This document shows, in pieces, positions 54,350 through 64,000 of a DNA stretch of 64,000 nt. The DNA is taken from contig CAJNDT010003101.1 in assembly GCA_905221615.1 (NCBI GenBank), positions 1 to 64,000 of the forward strand, written 5' to 3'. The notes beneath the pieces were generated by a model, which ran no database searches, was not told the origin of the DNA, and worked only from the letters and a program-made list of their open reading frames with translations. Position 1 is the first letter of the stretch. Every line of letters starts with the position of its first letter. Both the position numbers and the translations under genes were made by a program. The stretch comes from Symbiodinium sp. CCMP2592. Taxonomy: Eukaryota; Sar; Dinophyceae; Suessiales; Symbiodiniaceae.

Positions 54350-54480
54350 GGTGGCGCTCCTCCTGCTGACGTTGCTGCAGAGTCTGCGCGTCGAGAATGC
54401 TCCTGACCGGCAATGGGCTACACGAGCTGGGCCCTCGGAATATGCTCGGGGTGCTCATTCTGCGACGAACCGGGGTTTTG
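54350..54480. other. ambiguous exon
   Basis: Minus strand SILDAQTLQQRQQEERHLS after GGTCAG; plus strand VALLLLTLLQSLRVENAPDR. The minus reading fits the gene direction. Confidence 0.3.
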
Positions 54481-54639
54481 GGTGAGGCCAAAGGCGCAGT
54501 GGACGGGTTAAGGCGGTGGCAGTAGTCCTCGTCGCAGCAGCAGTAGTAGTCGTCGTCATCGTCATTGTGATGCTTGTAGTCATCGTCGTCGTACAGTGGT
54601 CATCGTCGTAGCAGTAGTCGTCCTCGAAGAAGTAGTAGC

Positions 54640-55082
<443 letters not shown>

Positions 55083-55162
55083 AAGACAGTAGTCAGAGTA
55101 GCCGCAACAGCAGTAGGAGGGAAGGAAAGCAAAGCAAGCCCGAAAGCCTAACAACCTGAAAC

Positions 55163-55250
55163 CCAATTCAAGCTCGGGTTCATCGCGCCTCTCTTGTGGA
55201 GGAGCCTCGTGTTCAGCTGCGCCATCCTCGCAAACCGAAGAGTTTCGATG
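55163..55250 (-). CDS. candidate exon, basic helix
   Basis: After CTATATAG, one base, IETLRFARMAQLNTRLLHKR then GAMNPSLNW, donor TGG|GTTTCAG (88 nt). M-, R- and L-rich with G/C third positions. The plus strand is also open (FIAPLLWRSLVFSCAIL) but less consistent with neighbours. Related to 38166-38202. Confidence 0.65.
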
Positions 55251-55861
55251 CTATATAGGTTTGGGTTTTAAGGCCAAGCCCGCACCAAAAGCCTTTCACC
55301 TGTATTGCTGTCAGATTTTGTAAGTGCTTTGGGCACGTAGGCGGCACTCAGCAGCTTGTCCGAGTCTTTTTTCTTCTTTTAATTTAGCAGATGTAGAGAT
55401 TCGTCGACTTTCTGTTTATAGAGCCCTAAACCCTAAACCGTATAGAGCAAACTGCTTCGGATTTCGGGCCTGTGGATGGGCTTTTGACTCGAGGGTTTGT
55501 GGAAGGCCCCCTGACGCCCCAAACCTCAAAAGCCCTCCGGCTTGGAGTTTGAGGTCTGAGCTCTTTTTTACTGGAAGCCTTGAACTTACAAAGCCATACC
55601 ATAGACGCACATGTACAATACATATATACATACATATGTATATATTTATGTGTATATATATATATATATTTATATATACATACACAGACTTACATACATC
55701 AAAGAGCTACCCCATTGGGGCTAAGGGAAGTGACCTCCTACTATGATGAAAGCAAACCATGGAATCCTCGTTGGGTTGACGCAGTCGCTCTGGCCGGGCC
55801 ACCTCTGCATCGTCTCAGAACGTGTATTTGCCGCTGAGAGCTTTCAGGCTGGGCTTAGGGT

Positions 55862-56002
55862 GAACTCCAAGGGTAGAAGGAGGGACCCTTAATAAGGACC
55901 CTAGGTATAAACCCTTAATATAGCTACTATATACCCATTATATAGCCCCATTATAGGGTAGGGGTCCCCATTAAGGGTCCCTCCTTTTCCCCTTTGAGTT
56001 TA
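55862..56002. repeat. fold-back element, family I
   Basis: GAACTCCAAGGGTAGAAGGA to CCTCCTTTTCCCCTTTGAGT. Confidence 0.85.
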
Positions 56003-56024
56003 CACTTCAGAGCTTTCTTTATAT

Positions 56025-56126
56025 GGGAGTTTCCGAAAATTAGGGGCACATTATCTTGGGGTCCTGATAATAAGGATCCTACTATTTAGGGTACTATATT
56101 AGGGTCCCCTATTTTCGGAGACTCCC
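56025..56126. repeat. fold-back element, family F, with 4-bp duplication
   Basis: GGGAGTTTCCGAAAATTAGG to TATTTTCGGAGACTCCC. ATAT flanks both ends (56021-56024, 56127-56130). Confidence 0.95.
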
Positions 56127-56335
56127 ATATCGGGCTTTGGGTTGCGATCCTACTTGCTGGGATTTTGGGGGCACTTCTTCTCCGAGTGTCGCACGCTTCT
56201 TGCTTCCCATTCTAAGTGCTGCTCTAATGAGGATCCATTTTTAAGAAAGCGCTCTTGTGGGCTTGCGATTGCTGTTGCTACTGTTCTGAGTTCTTAAGTC
56301 TTCTTCTTATTTATTCCTGCTAATTACTAGCCCTA

Positions 56336-56653
56336 ATGAAGGATCTCTGCGAGTACCAACAAAGCCGCCCAGTCGGAGCCTTTATCGAGAACGAGTCCTT
56401 CCGGTTTGGGGCTTCAGGGCTTCTGATTATGATTGAAGGAATATGCCTTAAGTCAGACAACTGTATACAGGTCCCGACGGGATTGTTGCCCCAAAACGCA
56501 GACCCTACGCCCGTCTTGTGTAGGCTTAGTTCAGATGCAGGAAAGGAACAAGCATCGACACAAATCCTTAGTGTTTCTGCCGTTCCGAAGCTCTTGCTAA
56601 ACAAAGATAATCCCAAACCCAAAACCCTTAAAGCCCTAAAACCTCAACCCTGA
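56336..56653 (+). other. hypothetical ORF, 105 codons, doubtful
   Basis: Starts MKDLCEYQQSRPVGAFIENE and ends in CCCTAAA-derived codons. No third-position bias; opposite strand to the exons. Confidence 0.25.
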
Positions 56654-57370
56654 ACCTTACAGCCCTAAACATTTAAAGCCCTAAAGCCTAAACCCTGAAC
56701 CTTACAGCCCCTGGCCGAACTACCACTTGCGCCTTCTCGAGAGCTTCTTTGGCTCCTGCATGGGCGGTATTGAGATCCTTAAACAGCTACCGGAAGGGTC
56801 TAGGAGCCTTCGTTTCGGGTTTAGGTTTAGGGCTGAGGGTTTAGCGTTTAGGGTTTAGGGCTTAGGGTTTAAGGCTTAGGGTTTTTTTGGTTTAGGGCTT
56901 AGGGTTTAGGGTTTCGGGGAACCCTGAGCTACAGGATCAGGGGACTCAGCAAGTGGACTGAGAAGTGGTGTCGCAAGCCCTTAAAACTAAGGCCCATTTA
57001 GTTACAAGATAGGCGGCGACCCTAGTTATGATCTCCTCTACATCACTATTTCCTGCACTGAAAGGAACCACATTTCTGAACATCAAACCTGAAACCCCGA
57101 CACCATACACATTATATGTAAACCCTAAATGCCCGAAGCCTGAACTTGAGAGTTTTGAGCCTTTGTGAGTCCTAGAAACCCTAGACCTGGAATTACTTCA
57201 ACTCGAAAATCCTACCAGAAAAATCTTAAACAGACCTGCATGCACCAATTACAGAAACCCCAGGAACATAAACCTTTGAAAAACAACCTTCTGCACTATA
57301 GTAGTCTGAAGAGTTGGTGATGTCCATGGACACAGTACCATATCAAACCCGATGTAGACCGCTCTCAGAC

Positions 57371-57475
57371 CTTGTAAAGCCCGATTCCGACTCTATGAAG
57401 GCCCATATGCGCATCCACGCCGGGGCGCCCTTTTCAAGTCTCTCCAAATCATCCGCGAGGTTGAGCCCTCGAGAC
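57371..57475 (-). CDS. exon, unknown protein
   Basis: Acceptor TTGCACAG, one base, SRGLNLADDLERLEKGAPAW, MRIWAFIESESGFT, donor AAG|GTCTGAG (105 nt). Both signals are good and composition is clearly coding. A weakly similar stretch (DALEKARSRVLHLWLRL) on the minus strand at about 14590-14640 may be its copy 1 relative. Confidence 0.7.
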
Positions 57476-57762
57476 CTGTGCAAGGCATTGTGGGGGTGAG
57501 GACGCTAGCAAGGTTCTATCGCAACGACGGGTTTTCAACGGGTTCCGTAGGGTGGGCAAAAGAAATCAGAAGGGCTTCTCCACGGGGCAAAGGGGGTTCG
57601 GGACCGGGTCTGAATCCCAGAGCTGCGTCAGCCTCGTATCCGTAACCCTCTTGCATTCGTTCATCAGAGCCCCAACGTACCCTGAACAACCATACATCTG
57701 GCTTCAAGTACATCCTGTTTGGGGCCATGTGCTTTGATGACAGGATCACAACCTGCTATTTT

Positions 57763-57802
57763 GCGCGCGCGCGCGCGCGCGCGCGCGCGTGTGTGTGTGT
57801 GT
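57763..57802 (+). repeat. (GC)n(GT)n microsatellite
   Basis: About 13 GC units followed by about 6 GT units. Confidence 0.95.
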
Positions 57803-57897
57803 CTGCCGCTTCCCGGACTTGAGTAAGTTAGGTTAGAAGAACCTCAGCCGAAGCACAAGAAATTGCATACTGTTAAGCATAATTCCACTACACATAA

Positions 57898-57990
57898 TAT
57901 AGGGGCCTTAATAATTAGAATATGATTTTGGGCCCATTTACAGTGAAACTATAATAAGAATCCACAAGGAATGCGATTGGTAATTGTTTA
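57898..57990. repeat. fold-back element, family D
   Basis: TATAGGGGCCTTAATAATTA at the left; the right arm is eroded. Confidence 0.8.
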
Positions 57991-58169
57991 CCCTAAACCC
58001 TAAACCCTACGTTCGAAGTCCCAGTGGCACGGCGGGACTCGGCGGAAGTTTCGCCAAGTCCTCACTCGGTCGAACAAGGAGTCTGGTTGTAGGCCGCCAA
58101 GGTTTTGGGTTTTAGGGTTTATGGTTGAGGGACCCGTATGTTATTCGCAAGAAGGCAAGCTAAGTACAC

Positions 58170-58235
58170 GCTTCGCCGTTGCCGAACGCGGAGTACCTGA
58201 TGAAAGAGCACATGCCACCTGCAAACCTGATGCTG
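58170..58235 (+). other. ambiguous plus-strand exon-like stretch
   Basis: NAEYLMKEHMPPANLM has coding-like codons on the plus strand. It is opposite to all other exons and unsupported by clear splice sites. Confidence 0.25.
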
Positions 58236-58287
58236 TGGGGCTTAGGGTTTAGGGTTTTGTGGTTTAGGTTTGGCGAGTTGTCCACAC

Positions 58288-58340
58288 TCGAAGATGAGCG
58301 TGAACGTGAAGTTTTTGCTCTTTGGGCCCCAGAGATTCTT
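58288..58340 (-). CDS. candidate exon
   Basis: KNLWGPKSKNFTFTLIF between TTGCAAAG and GA|GTGTGG (53 nt), with C/G-ending codons. The plus-strand alternative (STLEDEREREVFALWAPEIL) lacks that bias. Confidence 0.5.
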
Positions 58341-58377
58341 CTTTGCAACATGTCACAGCATTCCTGAATGATGTCGT

Positions 58378-58610
58378 CTAGGATGACCAGTAACCTAGGA
58401 ATAAAAAGGGCCGCCTTTTTGGTATTGGGTACCTTTATAAGGAGCTAAGGACTGCAAAAAGGGAATACGGGTACTACTGGGCAATAAGGCTACAAAAAGC
58501 GAATAAGGGTAGAATTGGGCATCCTAAGACTACAACAAGGGAATAAGGGTAGTACTGGGCATCCTAAGACTACAACAAGGGAGTAAGAGTACTTCTTCTG
58601 GGCATTAAGG
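58378..58610. repeat. fold-back element, family E, with iterated right end
   Basis: CTAGGATGACCAGTAACCTA on the left; the right segment (ACTACAACAAGGGAATAAGG...TGGGCATCCTAAG) is repeated three or four times in tandem. Confidence 0.85.
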
Positions 58611-58673
58611 CCCATGCCATGTGGATGGCTGTGGCCCCGATTTCCTGGCCCTGGAACCCTTCTTGGAGTTTCC

Positions 58674-58764
58674 GAAAATTAGAGGTACCTTGTTTTGGGG
58701 TCCTTACAATGAGGATCCTACTATTTAGGTACTATATTAGGGTCCCCTATTCTCGGAAACTCCC
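58674..58764. repeat. fold-back element, family F
   Basis: TTGGAGTTTCCGAAAATTAG to TATTCTCGGAAACTCCC; flanks TTCT and ATCT. Confidence 0.85.
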
Positions 58765-58770
58765 ATCTAA

Positions 58771-58990
58771 TATAGGGGCCTAAATAATTAGAATAGAGCC
58801 GGTTTGAATAGGGTTCTTTTAAAGGGTTCTTGTAAAGGGTTATGAGGGCCAGGGTTTAGGGGCCTAAACAATTTGAATAAGGGTTGGGTGGGGTATACTG
58901 TACCACTTTATCATAATCACTCCCCCAAAAACCCTAAACCCTAAACCCTTAAACCCTAAATCGGTAAAACCTAATATAGGCCCCTGTAGT
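58771..58990. repeat. family D, two nested or tandem copies
   Basis: TATAGGGGCCTAAATAATTA, then a GGGTTCTTTTAAAGGG phrase, then a second left end (AGGGGCCTAAACAATTTGAA) and one right end TATAGGCCCCTGTA. Confidence 0.75.
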
Positions 58991-59241
58991 AACTCACTCC
59001 GTACCTTGAATCCAGGACCGCAGCCTTTTAGCCCACTGCCCACAACATAAAAGTTTAGACCTCTCTATCCTGAGCCTTCATCTTAAGCCTTCAACCCCTA
59101 CTTAAGGCAACAACCTCAGGGTTCCTTCATTTTACGCTTTCAGCTCTCCGTCCTGTATTCCTGTATCGATTTCCTAGGCACACCCCCGAGATTCAAGCTT
59201 GAACATCAAGCCCCGAGTCCTGAATCTGAAGGCCCAGACTC

Positions 59242-59344
59242 CCCAGACCTTCCAATATCCCTTAGTTAAGGAATATACCTTAATCCATATTAGGGATCCT
59301 ATTACAATTTAAGGTATATTCCTTAGTTAAGGGATATTGGAAGG
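59242..59344. repeat. fold-back element, family G, with 15-bp flanking repeat
   Basis: CCAGACCTTCCAATATCCC to GGGATATTGGAAGG. GAAGGCCCAGACTCC is present at 59228-59242 and 59340-59354. Confidence 0.85.
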
Positions 59345-59592
59345 CCCAGACTCCATGTGGCGCTGTGTAAAAAAATCACTTGTCGCTTAACCTTCGGATC
59401 AAAAATCAGCGAAGTTTTGCATCCATTTTTGAGATAAACATCCGCGAACCACGTTTGTGTGGGGGACGACAGGTCGTAGCTTGCCATGTCAGACACTTGA
59501 AGTTTGTTGCTGTTGGTTGTGTAGACTCTTCGCTTTGTTAGCTGTGGGCAAACAAGTGGGGTGAATCCATAAAAATCCCAAGTAGTTTGCAC
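59323..59592 (-). other. hypothetical ORF interrupted by family G element
   Basis: TTWDFYGFTPLVCPQLTKRR, then YLKNGCKTSLIFDPKVKRQV, runs into the element; after the element the frame reopens as QIQDSGLDVQA and a stop. Protein-like but no G/C third-position bias. Confidence 0.35.
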
Positions 59593-59885
59593 TGCAGGAC
59601 CGTAGCCGTGTCACCACTGCTGGTTTTGTGAGGTTCATCGCAGACCGAAACCTACAAAACCACACCAAACACCTCCGAGAAACTAAACTAGTATCGGTAA
59701 TTGTCGATATTATAGGCCCCTATATTAACCGGTCTCCCCCAATTTGGGCTTGGGTGTAGGGGCGGATGCGACTCAGAAGCGGTCCTTCAAGCGGCGGATG
59801 CCTTGGCCCGAGCTGAATTTTGCCTGCTGCGGCAGTTCCCGGAGCTTCCCCAAGCTGCCATGATGTACTGCTTTCAGCGTTTAGA

Positions 59886-59945
59886 GCTTGGGGTTTAGGG
59901 TTTAGGGTTTAGGGTTTAGGGTTTGGGGTTTGGGGTTTAAGGGTT
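59886..59945 (+). repeat. TTTAGGG array
   Basis: Regular short run. Confidence 0.9.
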
Positions 59946-60498
59946 TCGATGTCCAGCCCTAGCGGCCCTAGTATGAACGGGTTTGAAGCAAAAGGATTTA
60001 AAACAACGGGGCTATGCCAGCTTATATAGGCCAAAAAGAGCCCTGACGAAGCAATGACAATAAGACTTGGATTCCCCTAAACCCTAAACCCTAAACCTGA
60101 AACCCTAAACCTTAAATCGCAACGGGCAGGATCCCACGGACTATGCACAATAAAAATCCGAACCGCTGTACAGCTGCCCGAAAGGCCAATACTTCTGAAC
60201 CGAAAAACCCTCCCCTCCGCAAAGACCACACTGCTACGAATGATATTAAGAGATCTTGCAAAAGGCGATGGTTTCTCACTGAAGACTCGGGCTGAGGCTT
60301 GATTGATGGGAGGCCAAAAGGCGGGGGTTTAAGATTCTCGGGGTAGCGGTTCCTTAATCAGAGCCCTATTGTGGGAACCCTAATCCCTACTAAACCCCCA
60401 TAGGCTACAACCCCTTTTGGCCTCCTATGACGACCTGTCGACCCTAACCACTAACCCTTAACGCTAAACCCTTAACGATAAAGTTTCGGCATGCCCAC

Positions 60499-60577
60499 GC
60501 CTGCAGCCGGTGATTTGCTTCGATAACTCGTCGCGCCCTGCCCACTGGCGGAAGCAGCGGTGGTGTTTGGGGTGGCT
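60499..60577 (-). CDS. candidate exon, basic, His/Cys-containing
   Basis: SHPKHHRCFRQWAGRDELSK then QITGCR between AACTGAAG and C|GTGGGC (79 nt). Coding-like codons. The plus strand is open too. Confidence 0.6.
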
Positions 60578-60911
60578 CTTCAGTTGGAGTGGGGGATGCA
60601 TGGGTCCTGAAAACAAAGATCCGAATACTTTCTTAAATAGGGTCTCTCTCAGTGGTTCTAGATTTGGGGCTTCATTGCAGAGTTTGCATGGATCCGGCCA
60701 CTTACCTATCATACTGTTCTACTGCCACTTCTCGTGTGTATTTGTCGGGTACACACTTTGAGAACGCATGAAGTTGTACGGCTCAATTCAGGCGAACTTG
60801 CGTGCTCCGTAGCATGTGGCTATTACGGTTTCACAACTATCGCGAAAATAGATGCCACAAATCAGGGTTTGTTTAAATGTCATCCATCGCCTCCGCATGC
60901 ACGGTGCGCAC

Positions 60912-60975
60912 CAGGACGAACACATGTCCGCCTCGCGGCTTCTTGAAGGAGGGCCTTGGCCAGTCTTGGCATGTG
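60912..60975 (-). CDS. exon, distal half of a frame split by a fold-back element
   Basis: Reads MPRLAKALLQEAARRTCVRP to donor G|GTGCGC. Removing family G element 60976-61084 and one TG copy joins it in frame to the half at 61085-61157. Confidence 0.6.
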
Positions 60976-61084
60976 CCCAGACCTTCCAAAATCCCTTAAT
61001 TAAGGAATATACCTTAATTCATATTAGGGATCCTATTATAATTTAAGGTATATTCCATAATTAAGGGATTTTGGAAGGTCTGGG
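60976..61084. repeat. fold-back element, family G, inside a reading frame
   Basis: CCCAGACCTTCCAAAATCCC to GGGATTTTGGAAGGTCTGGG, perfect 20-bp ends; TG on both sides (60974-60975, 61085-61086). Confidence 0.95.
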
Positions 61085-61157
61085 TGCTTGCTCAGGAAGA
61101 GCTCGCAGATTTCGGTGCCGTACCTCCTCACCATGCCTGCGTTGAACTCCGAGGTAT
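61085..61157 (-). CDS. exon, proximal half of a frame split by a fold-back element
   Basis: After GCGCCAG: TSEFNAGMVRRYGTEICELF then LSKH, ending exactly where the element begins, with no GT. The frame is open upstream as VLRISGQPFRCQPFAPD. Clearly coding in composition. Confidence 0.7.
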
Positions 61158-61303
61158 CTGGCGCAAAAGGCTGGCAGCGGAAAGGTTGTCCGGAGATTCG
61201 CAAGACCCAGCCACGTATTGCACAATCGATTATCTCTGTACGGCTGCATTCTTGCGACTGCACGTCAAGGGCATTAGAGCTAGTGCGTCAAGCGTCCACT
61301 CAC

Positions 61304-61363
61304 GGACATGCGGTCGTTGACCATGCGGCCACTGGCCGTCATGCGCAGGCCACTCCCCATCGG
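61304..61363 (-). CDS. exon, unknown protein
   Basis: PMGSGLRMTASGRMVNDRMS (20 codons, phase 0) ending TCC|GTGAGTGG, a consensus donor. The acceptor is CTTCGAG, or AAG 8 bp earlier (then FE precedes). Confidence 0.65.
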
Positions 61364-61403
61364 CTCGAAGCCTTAATTTAGGGCCCCAGAAAAGCTCGTC
61401 CAC

Positions 61404-61456
61404 CTGCGAGCCACTGCGGTGCCTCGGGTAGTTCTTCAGCGTGTTCTTCCATTGCA
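61404..61456 (-). CDS. candidate exon
   Basis: QWKNTLKNYPRHRSGSQ between TTGACCCAG and CAG|GTGGAC (53 nt). If both this donor and the next acceptor are right, the intron is only 40 nt. The frame also continues VDELFWGP before closing. Confidence 0.55.
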
Positions 61457-61979
61457 CTGGGTCAAGCAGCCATCTTGCTATGTCCTACACATTAGGGTTT
61501 AGGGTTTAGGGTAGGGTTTATCGTCAACCAAGTCAGAAATTGACAGATGGATCTCGCACTCCCTACACTCCCCTAAACCCTAAACGCTCTAAGCCCCTAA
61601 TCCCAAACCCGAAACCCCTAACCCCAGCTCCCAAACACATCGAGTCATAGTCCATGCATGTCGACGCTCTTCCCGGCCTACAATGTTGAGATTCTGAGTA
61701 AAACGCCGGTTATCCCTGTCCCTAGGCCCTACGTTGCCAATAAGACCTTATGGGTACCATTGTGGATGCCCAAGGATCCAACCCCAAAGGACAACAATCC
61801 AAAAAACCGAACATAACCTAAAACTCCAAAGCCCTAGGGCCCTAGGCCCCCAACCCCCCCCAAAGCGCAACACCGCAGAAACTTTAACCCGTACGCCGGC
61901 TAGGGTTTTAGAGTGCAGGCCGTAGGACCTGCAGTCCGGTTGTTGATGAAGATGCTGCTTCGGAGCTAGAATATGCTTT

Positions 61980-62058
61980 TACCTGTTCCTAGACCCTAAG
62001 GAACCTACCCTTTTAGGGTTCCCTAATATGATTTCCTTATATAAGTGGGGTTAAGGTT
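61980..62058. repeat. fold-back element, family H, right end shortened
   Basis: CCTAGACCCTAAGGAACCTA, core CTTATATAAG, end TGGGGTTAAGG. Confidence 0.75.
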
Positions 62059-62350
62059 TAGCTTATCCTAGGACTCAGTTCCTGAACCATGAACCCCAAG
62101 CCCGTGAACATAATTGCAAAAGCCATACACGGCCACCTGCCAGAGATCTGTTGGTAAGTTCGGCTCCAACGGTGACTGAACATGAGGGCCTAGGGTCTGG
62201 AGGTTTAGGGCTTGAGGGTTTCAGGTTTGGAGGTTAAGGATTCGGGACTAGTGTTTAGGGGCTTAGGGTTTAAGGTCAAGGGTTTGCGGGAAAGCTCTCT
62301 CCCTGAGCCTGCAATCTAGAATGCTGAAACCCCAAACCTTGACCCCAAAT

Positions 62351-62432
62351 AACCAGGACCCACCTTTTTAAGGACTTATATGAGGAAATCATAATAGGGA
62401 GCCCTAATGGTTGGTTCTTTAGGGCCCAGGTG
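62351..62432. repeat. fold-back element, family H, diverged
   Basis: ACCAGGACCCACCTTTTTAA to GGTTCTTTAGGGCCCAGGT. Confidence 0.7.
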
Positions 62433-62490
62433 AACCTTGAACCCTTCAGCCTAGAGCCCTGCCTTTCGCGCAACACTTCGCGGGCTACAC

Positions 62491-62680
62491 CCGCTGTCGA
62501 AGGTTGGAAAGCTTGGAGAGGATCTGAGAAACAGTGAGAGGTTCGGATGAGAGAGCTCCGCTTTCAAGGCTCCGGGTTTCGGTGCCTGAAGATTCGCAAA
62601 TTTTGGCGGAGTGTGACTCCAGCGCTTTAGCATCCGACACGCAATTTTCTAAGTTCGATCCAAAGCCTTTTCCCGAAAAG
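62491..62680 (-). CDS. exon, Ser-rich linker, unknown protein
   Basis: The longest confident exon (190 nt). After acceptor TCTGGCAG it reads FSGKGFGSNLENCVSDAKAL, ESHSAKICESSGTETRSLES, GALSSEPLTVSQILSKLSNL, RQR, to donor CGG|GTGTAG. Hydrophilic and Ser/Glu-rich, ending in an amphipathic helix. Linker or low-order region rather than a catalytic domain. Confidence 0.7.
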
Positions 62681-62946
62681 CTGCCAGACCTAAACCTCTG
62701 AACCCTGCTGGATAACTAAAGCAATAAAACACATTTTGCTAAGTCCCCCCAATTACTGTAATTACTCGAGTTTGCTCTGCTGAATAGGGGAGCTTTGCAA
62801 TTTGAGCCGCGCCTGTTCAATCTCCATCTTCGGGCACAGCCTAAACTGTACTCAGCCTAAGACGTCAGCTCAGTTCGTTTGCCGTAGCCGCAGATCTAAC
62901 TACTGTAGCGATGGCAATGTTCGTAAGGTACTTGCCTTCTCCTTGC

Positions 62947-63219
62947 CTAGCCTTCTCTTATCGCTAGTGCTTCTTCGCTTGTCAACCTTAACTCCTTCTT
63001 TGATGTTGATGACTTGTATGACTGCTGTTTGTAGTCACACATCAACGTGCCTGGACCCAATCCTGTCCTAAACGACGCCAAACCTGATTGTGATTCTGTG
63101 TTGTTTCTCCCAGCTTTTGGGAGATGGGCCCTGCAAGAAAACAAATCCGGGCCGTACCAGAAGAAAATATGCCTCACAAACGTGATAGCAATCATGCTGG
63201 CAGCGACAGTAGGGTTTAG
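62947..63219 (-). CDS. possible exon or ORF
   Basis: After TCGCTGCCAG the frame reads MIAITFVRHIFFWYGPDLFS, CRAHLPKAGRNNTESQSGLA, then SFRTGLGPGTLMCDYKQQSY and SSTSKKELRLTSEEALAIRE before TAG. Protein-like, but with weak third-position bias. If real it would be upstream of exon 62491-62680. Confidence 0.4.
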   Translation of the reverse strand, partial: LNPTVAASMIAITFVRHIFFWYGPDLFSCRAHLPKAGRNNTESQSGLASFRTGLGPGTLMCDYKQQSYKSSTSKKELRLTSEEALAIREG

Positions 63220-63476
63220 GCTTACGCATGCCCTGCGAAGTGAGGGTTCAGGCCGACATCGAACCTGACACCCTAAGGTGCAGTCGACTCCCGGTTGGCC
63301 CCAAGCAACTACCTGGACTCGAAAACACCTCAATTTTGGGCGCTCCTAGTTTTCATTTTCAGATATGAGGCCTGAAAAAGCCTGGTTTCGGGTTTATGGC
63401 AGGTGTCTAAAGATAAGTGCGAAACCTAGGCAAAAATTACCCTCAACATCTCACGCAATCCTAGAACCTAAACCAA

Positions 63477-63583
63477 TAAAGGGAACTCCAGAAAGTTGGA
63501 ATATGGTTTCAGGGTAGGATACATTATAGTTTACCATAAAGGGCTTAGGATAATCATAGTCCAACTTTCTGGCTTTTACTTTA
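63477..63583. repeat. fold-back element, family B
   Basis: TAAAGGGAACTCCAGAAAGT to CTTTCTGGCTTTTACTTTA. Confidence 0.9.
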
Positions 63584-63747
63584 AACCCTAAACCCCTAAA
63601 CCAAACCTTCACCAATAAACCCTAAACCCCCTAAACCCCTAAAACCCCCTAAAACCCCTCAGCCCCCTTAAACCCCGAAGCCCCTTTGAACCCCCCCCCT
63701 TCAACCATAGATCCGAAGACCTATAAAGGCATAGTCCTAAGACCCCA

Positions 63748-63972
63748 CTTGGAGGGTCGGGGGACTTAGCAAGTAGGGGCTCCTTTAAAGGGGATTATAA
63801 GGGTTCCTTTAAAGGGATCTATAGGGGTACTATAGGGTTTAGGGTTCAGGGACTTAGTCAGTAAGTAGGTAGTAAGTAGACTTATAAGTACCCTAACAGG
63901 GACCCTAATTGGGGGTTATGGTACTTGTAAGTCCCTAAAATAACCAGTTACTAAGTCCCCCGACCCTCCAAG
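63748..63972. repeat. fold-back element, family A, expanded
   Basis: CTTGGAGGGTCGGGGGACTT on the left, CCCCCGACCCTCCAAG on the right. A phrase GGGTTCCTTTAAAGGGATCT, a TTTAGGG unit and a second GGACTTAGT arm are inserted, doubling its size. Confidence 0.85.
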
Positions 63973-64000
63973 AAAGGGCTCCTTTAAGGGCTACGGTAAG

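Overview
The window looks like nuclear DNA of a eukaryote with very long introns and tiny exons, most probably a dinoflagellate or a close relative. The reasons are: degenerate plant/alveolate-type telomeric repeat (TTTAGGG/CCCTAAA) scattered throughout, exons of about 40-190 nt separated by 0.3-3 kb of repeat-rich DNA, strong G/C bias at third codon positions inside exons only, and some splice donors that appear to be GC instead of GT. Nothing bacterial, viral or organellar was recognised. No rRNA, tRNA or CRISPR was seen. The species cannot be named from sequence alone.

Gene content. Long ORFs are almost all artefacts of microsatellites. Reading short open stretches for GC-rich third positions and flanking AG/GT signals gives about 55 candidate exons between 2.6 and 63.2 kb. 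All accepted exons lie on the minus strand, so transcription runs right to left. This is either one very long gene or a head-to-tail cluster. The best-supported part is a duplication: four exons at 5.96-9.49 kb and four at 49.56-53.43 kb encode similar peptides in the same order and orientation. In both copies two of these exons join in frame, through a GC donor, to make a module with two cysteines 24 residues apart. Other exons encode hydrophobic, membrane-like segments (19.2, 21.0, 25.1-25.3, 30.4, 36.7, 41.5 kb), amphipathic or charged helices, and Ser/Glu-rich linkers (42.4, 62.5 kb). No exon could be assigned to a named family, so functions are left open.

Intron content. Introns hold three classes of repeat. 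(1) Degenerate TTTAGGG/CCCTAAA arrays, often oriented so that an intron begins with the G-rich strand at the donor and ends with the C-rich strand at the acceptor. (2) Some 80 copies of about 17 families of roughly 90-120 bp fold-back (MITE-like) elements, called families A-O here plus minor ones. Two families show clean 4-bp target-site duplications. (3) Microsatellites: GGT, GAAT, TAC, CAGA and TAG tracts of up to about 600 bp.

How the parts relate. Fold-back elements frequently end at or within a few bases of an exon. One (60976-61084) sits inside an otherwise continuous reading frame. At 40.7-40.9 kb a 25-bp exon duplication flanks a repeat insertion and supplies both splice sites of a new 200-nt intron. 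Together these suggest that the repeat load is being turned into introns, by an introner-like process. The window ends appear to lie inside the same kind of region, so no gene start or end is confidently placed.
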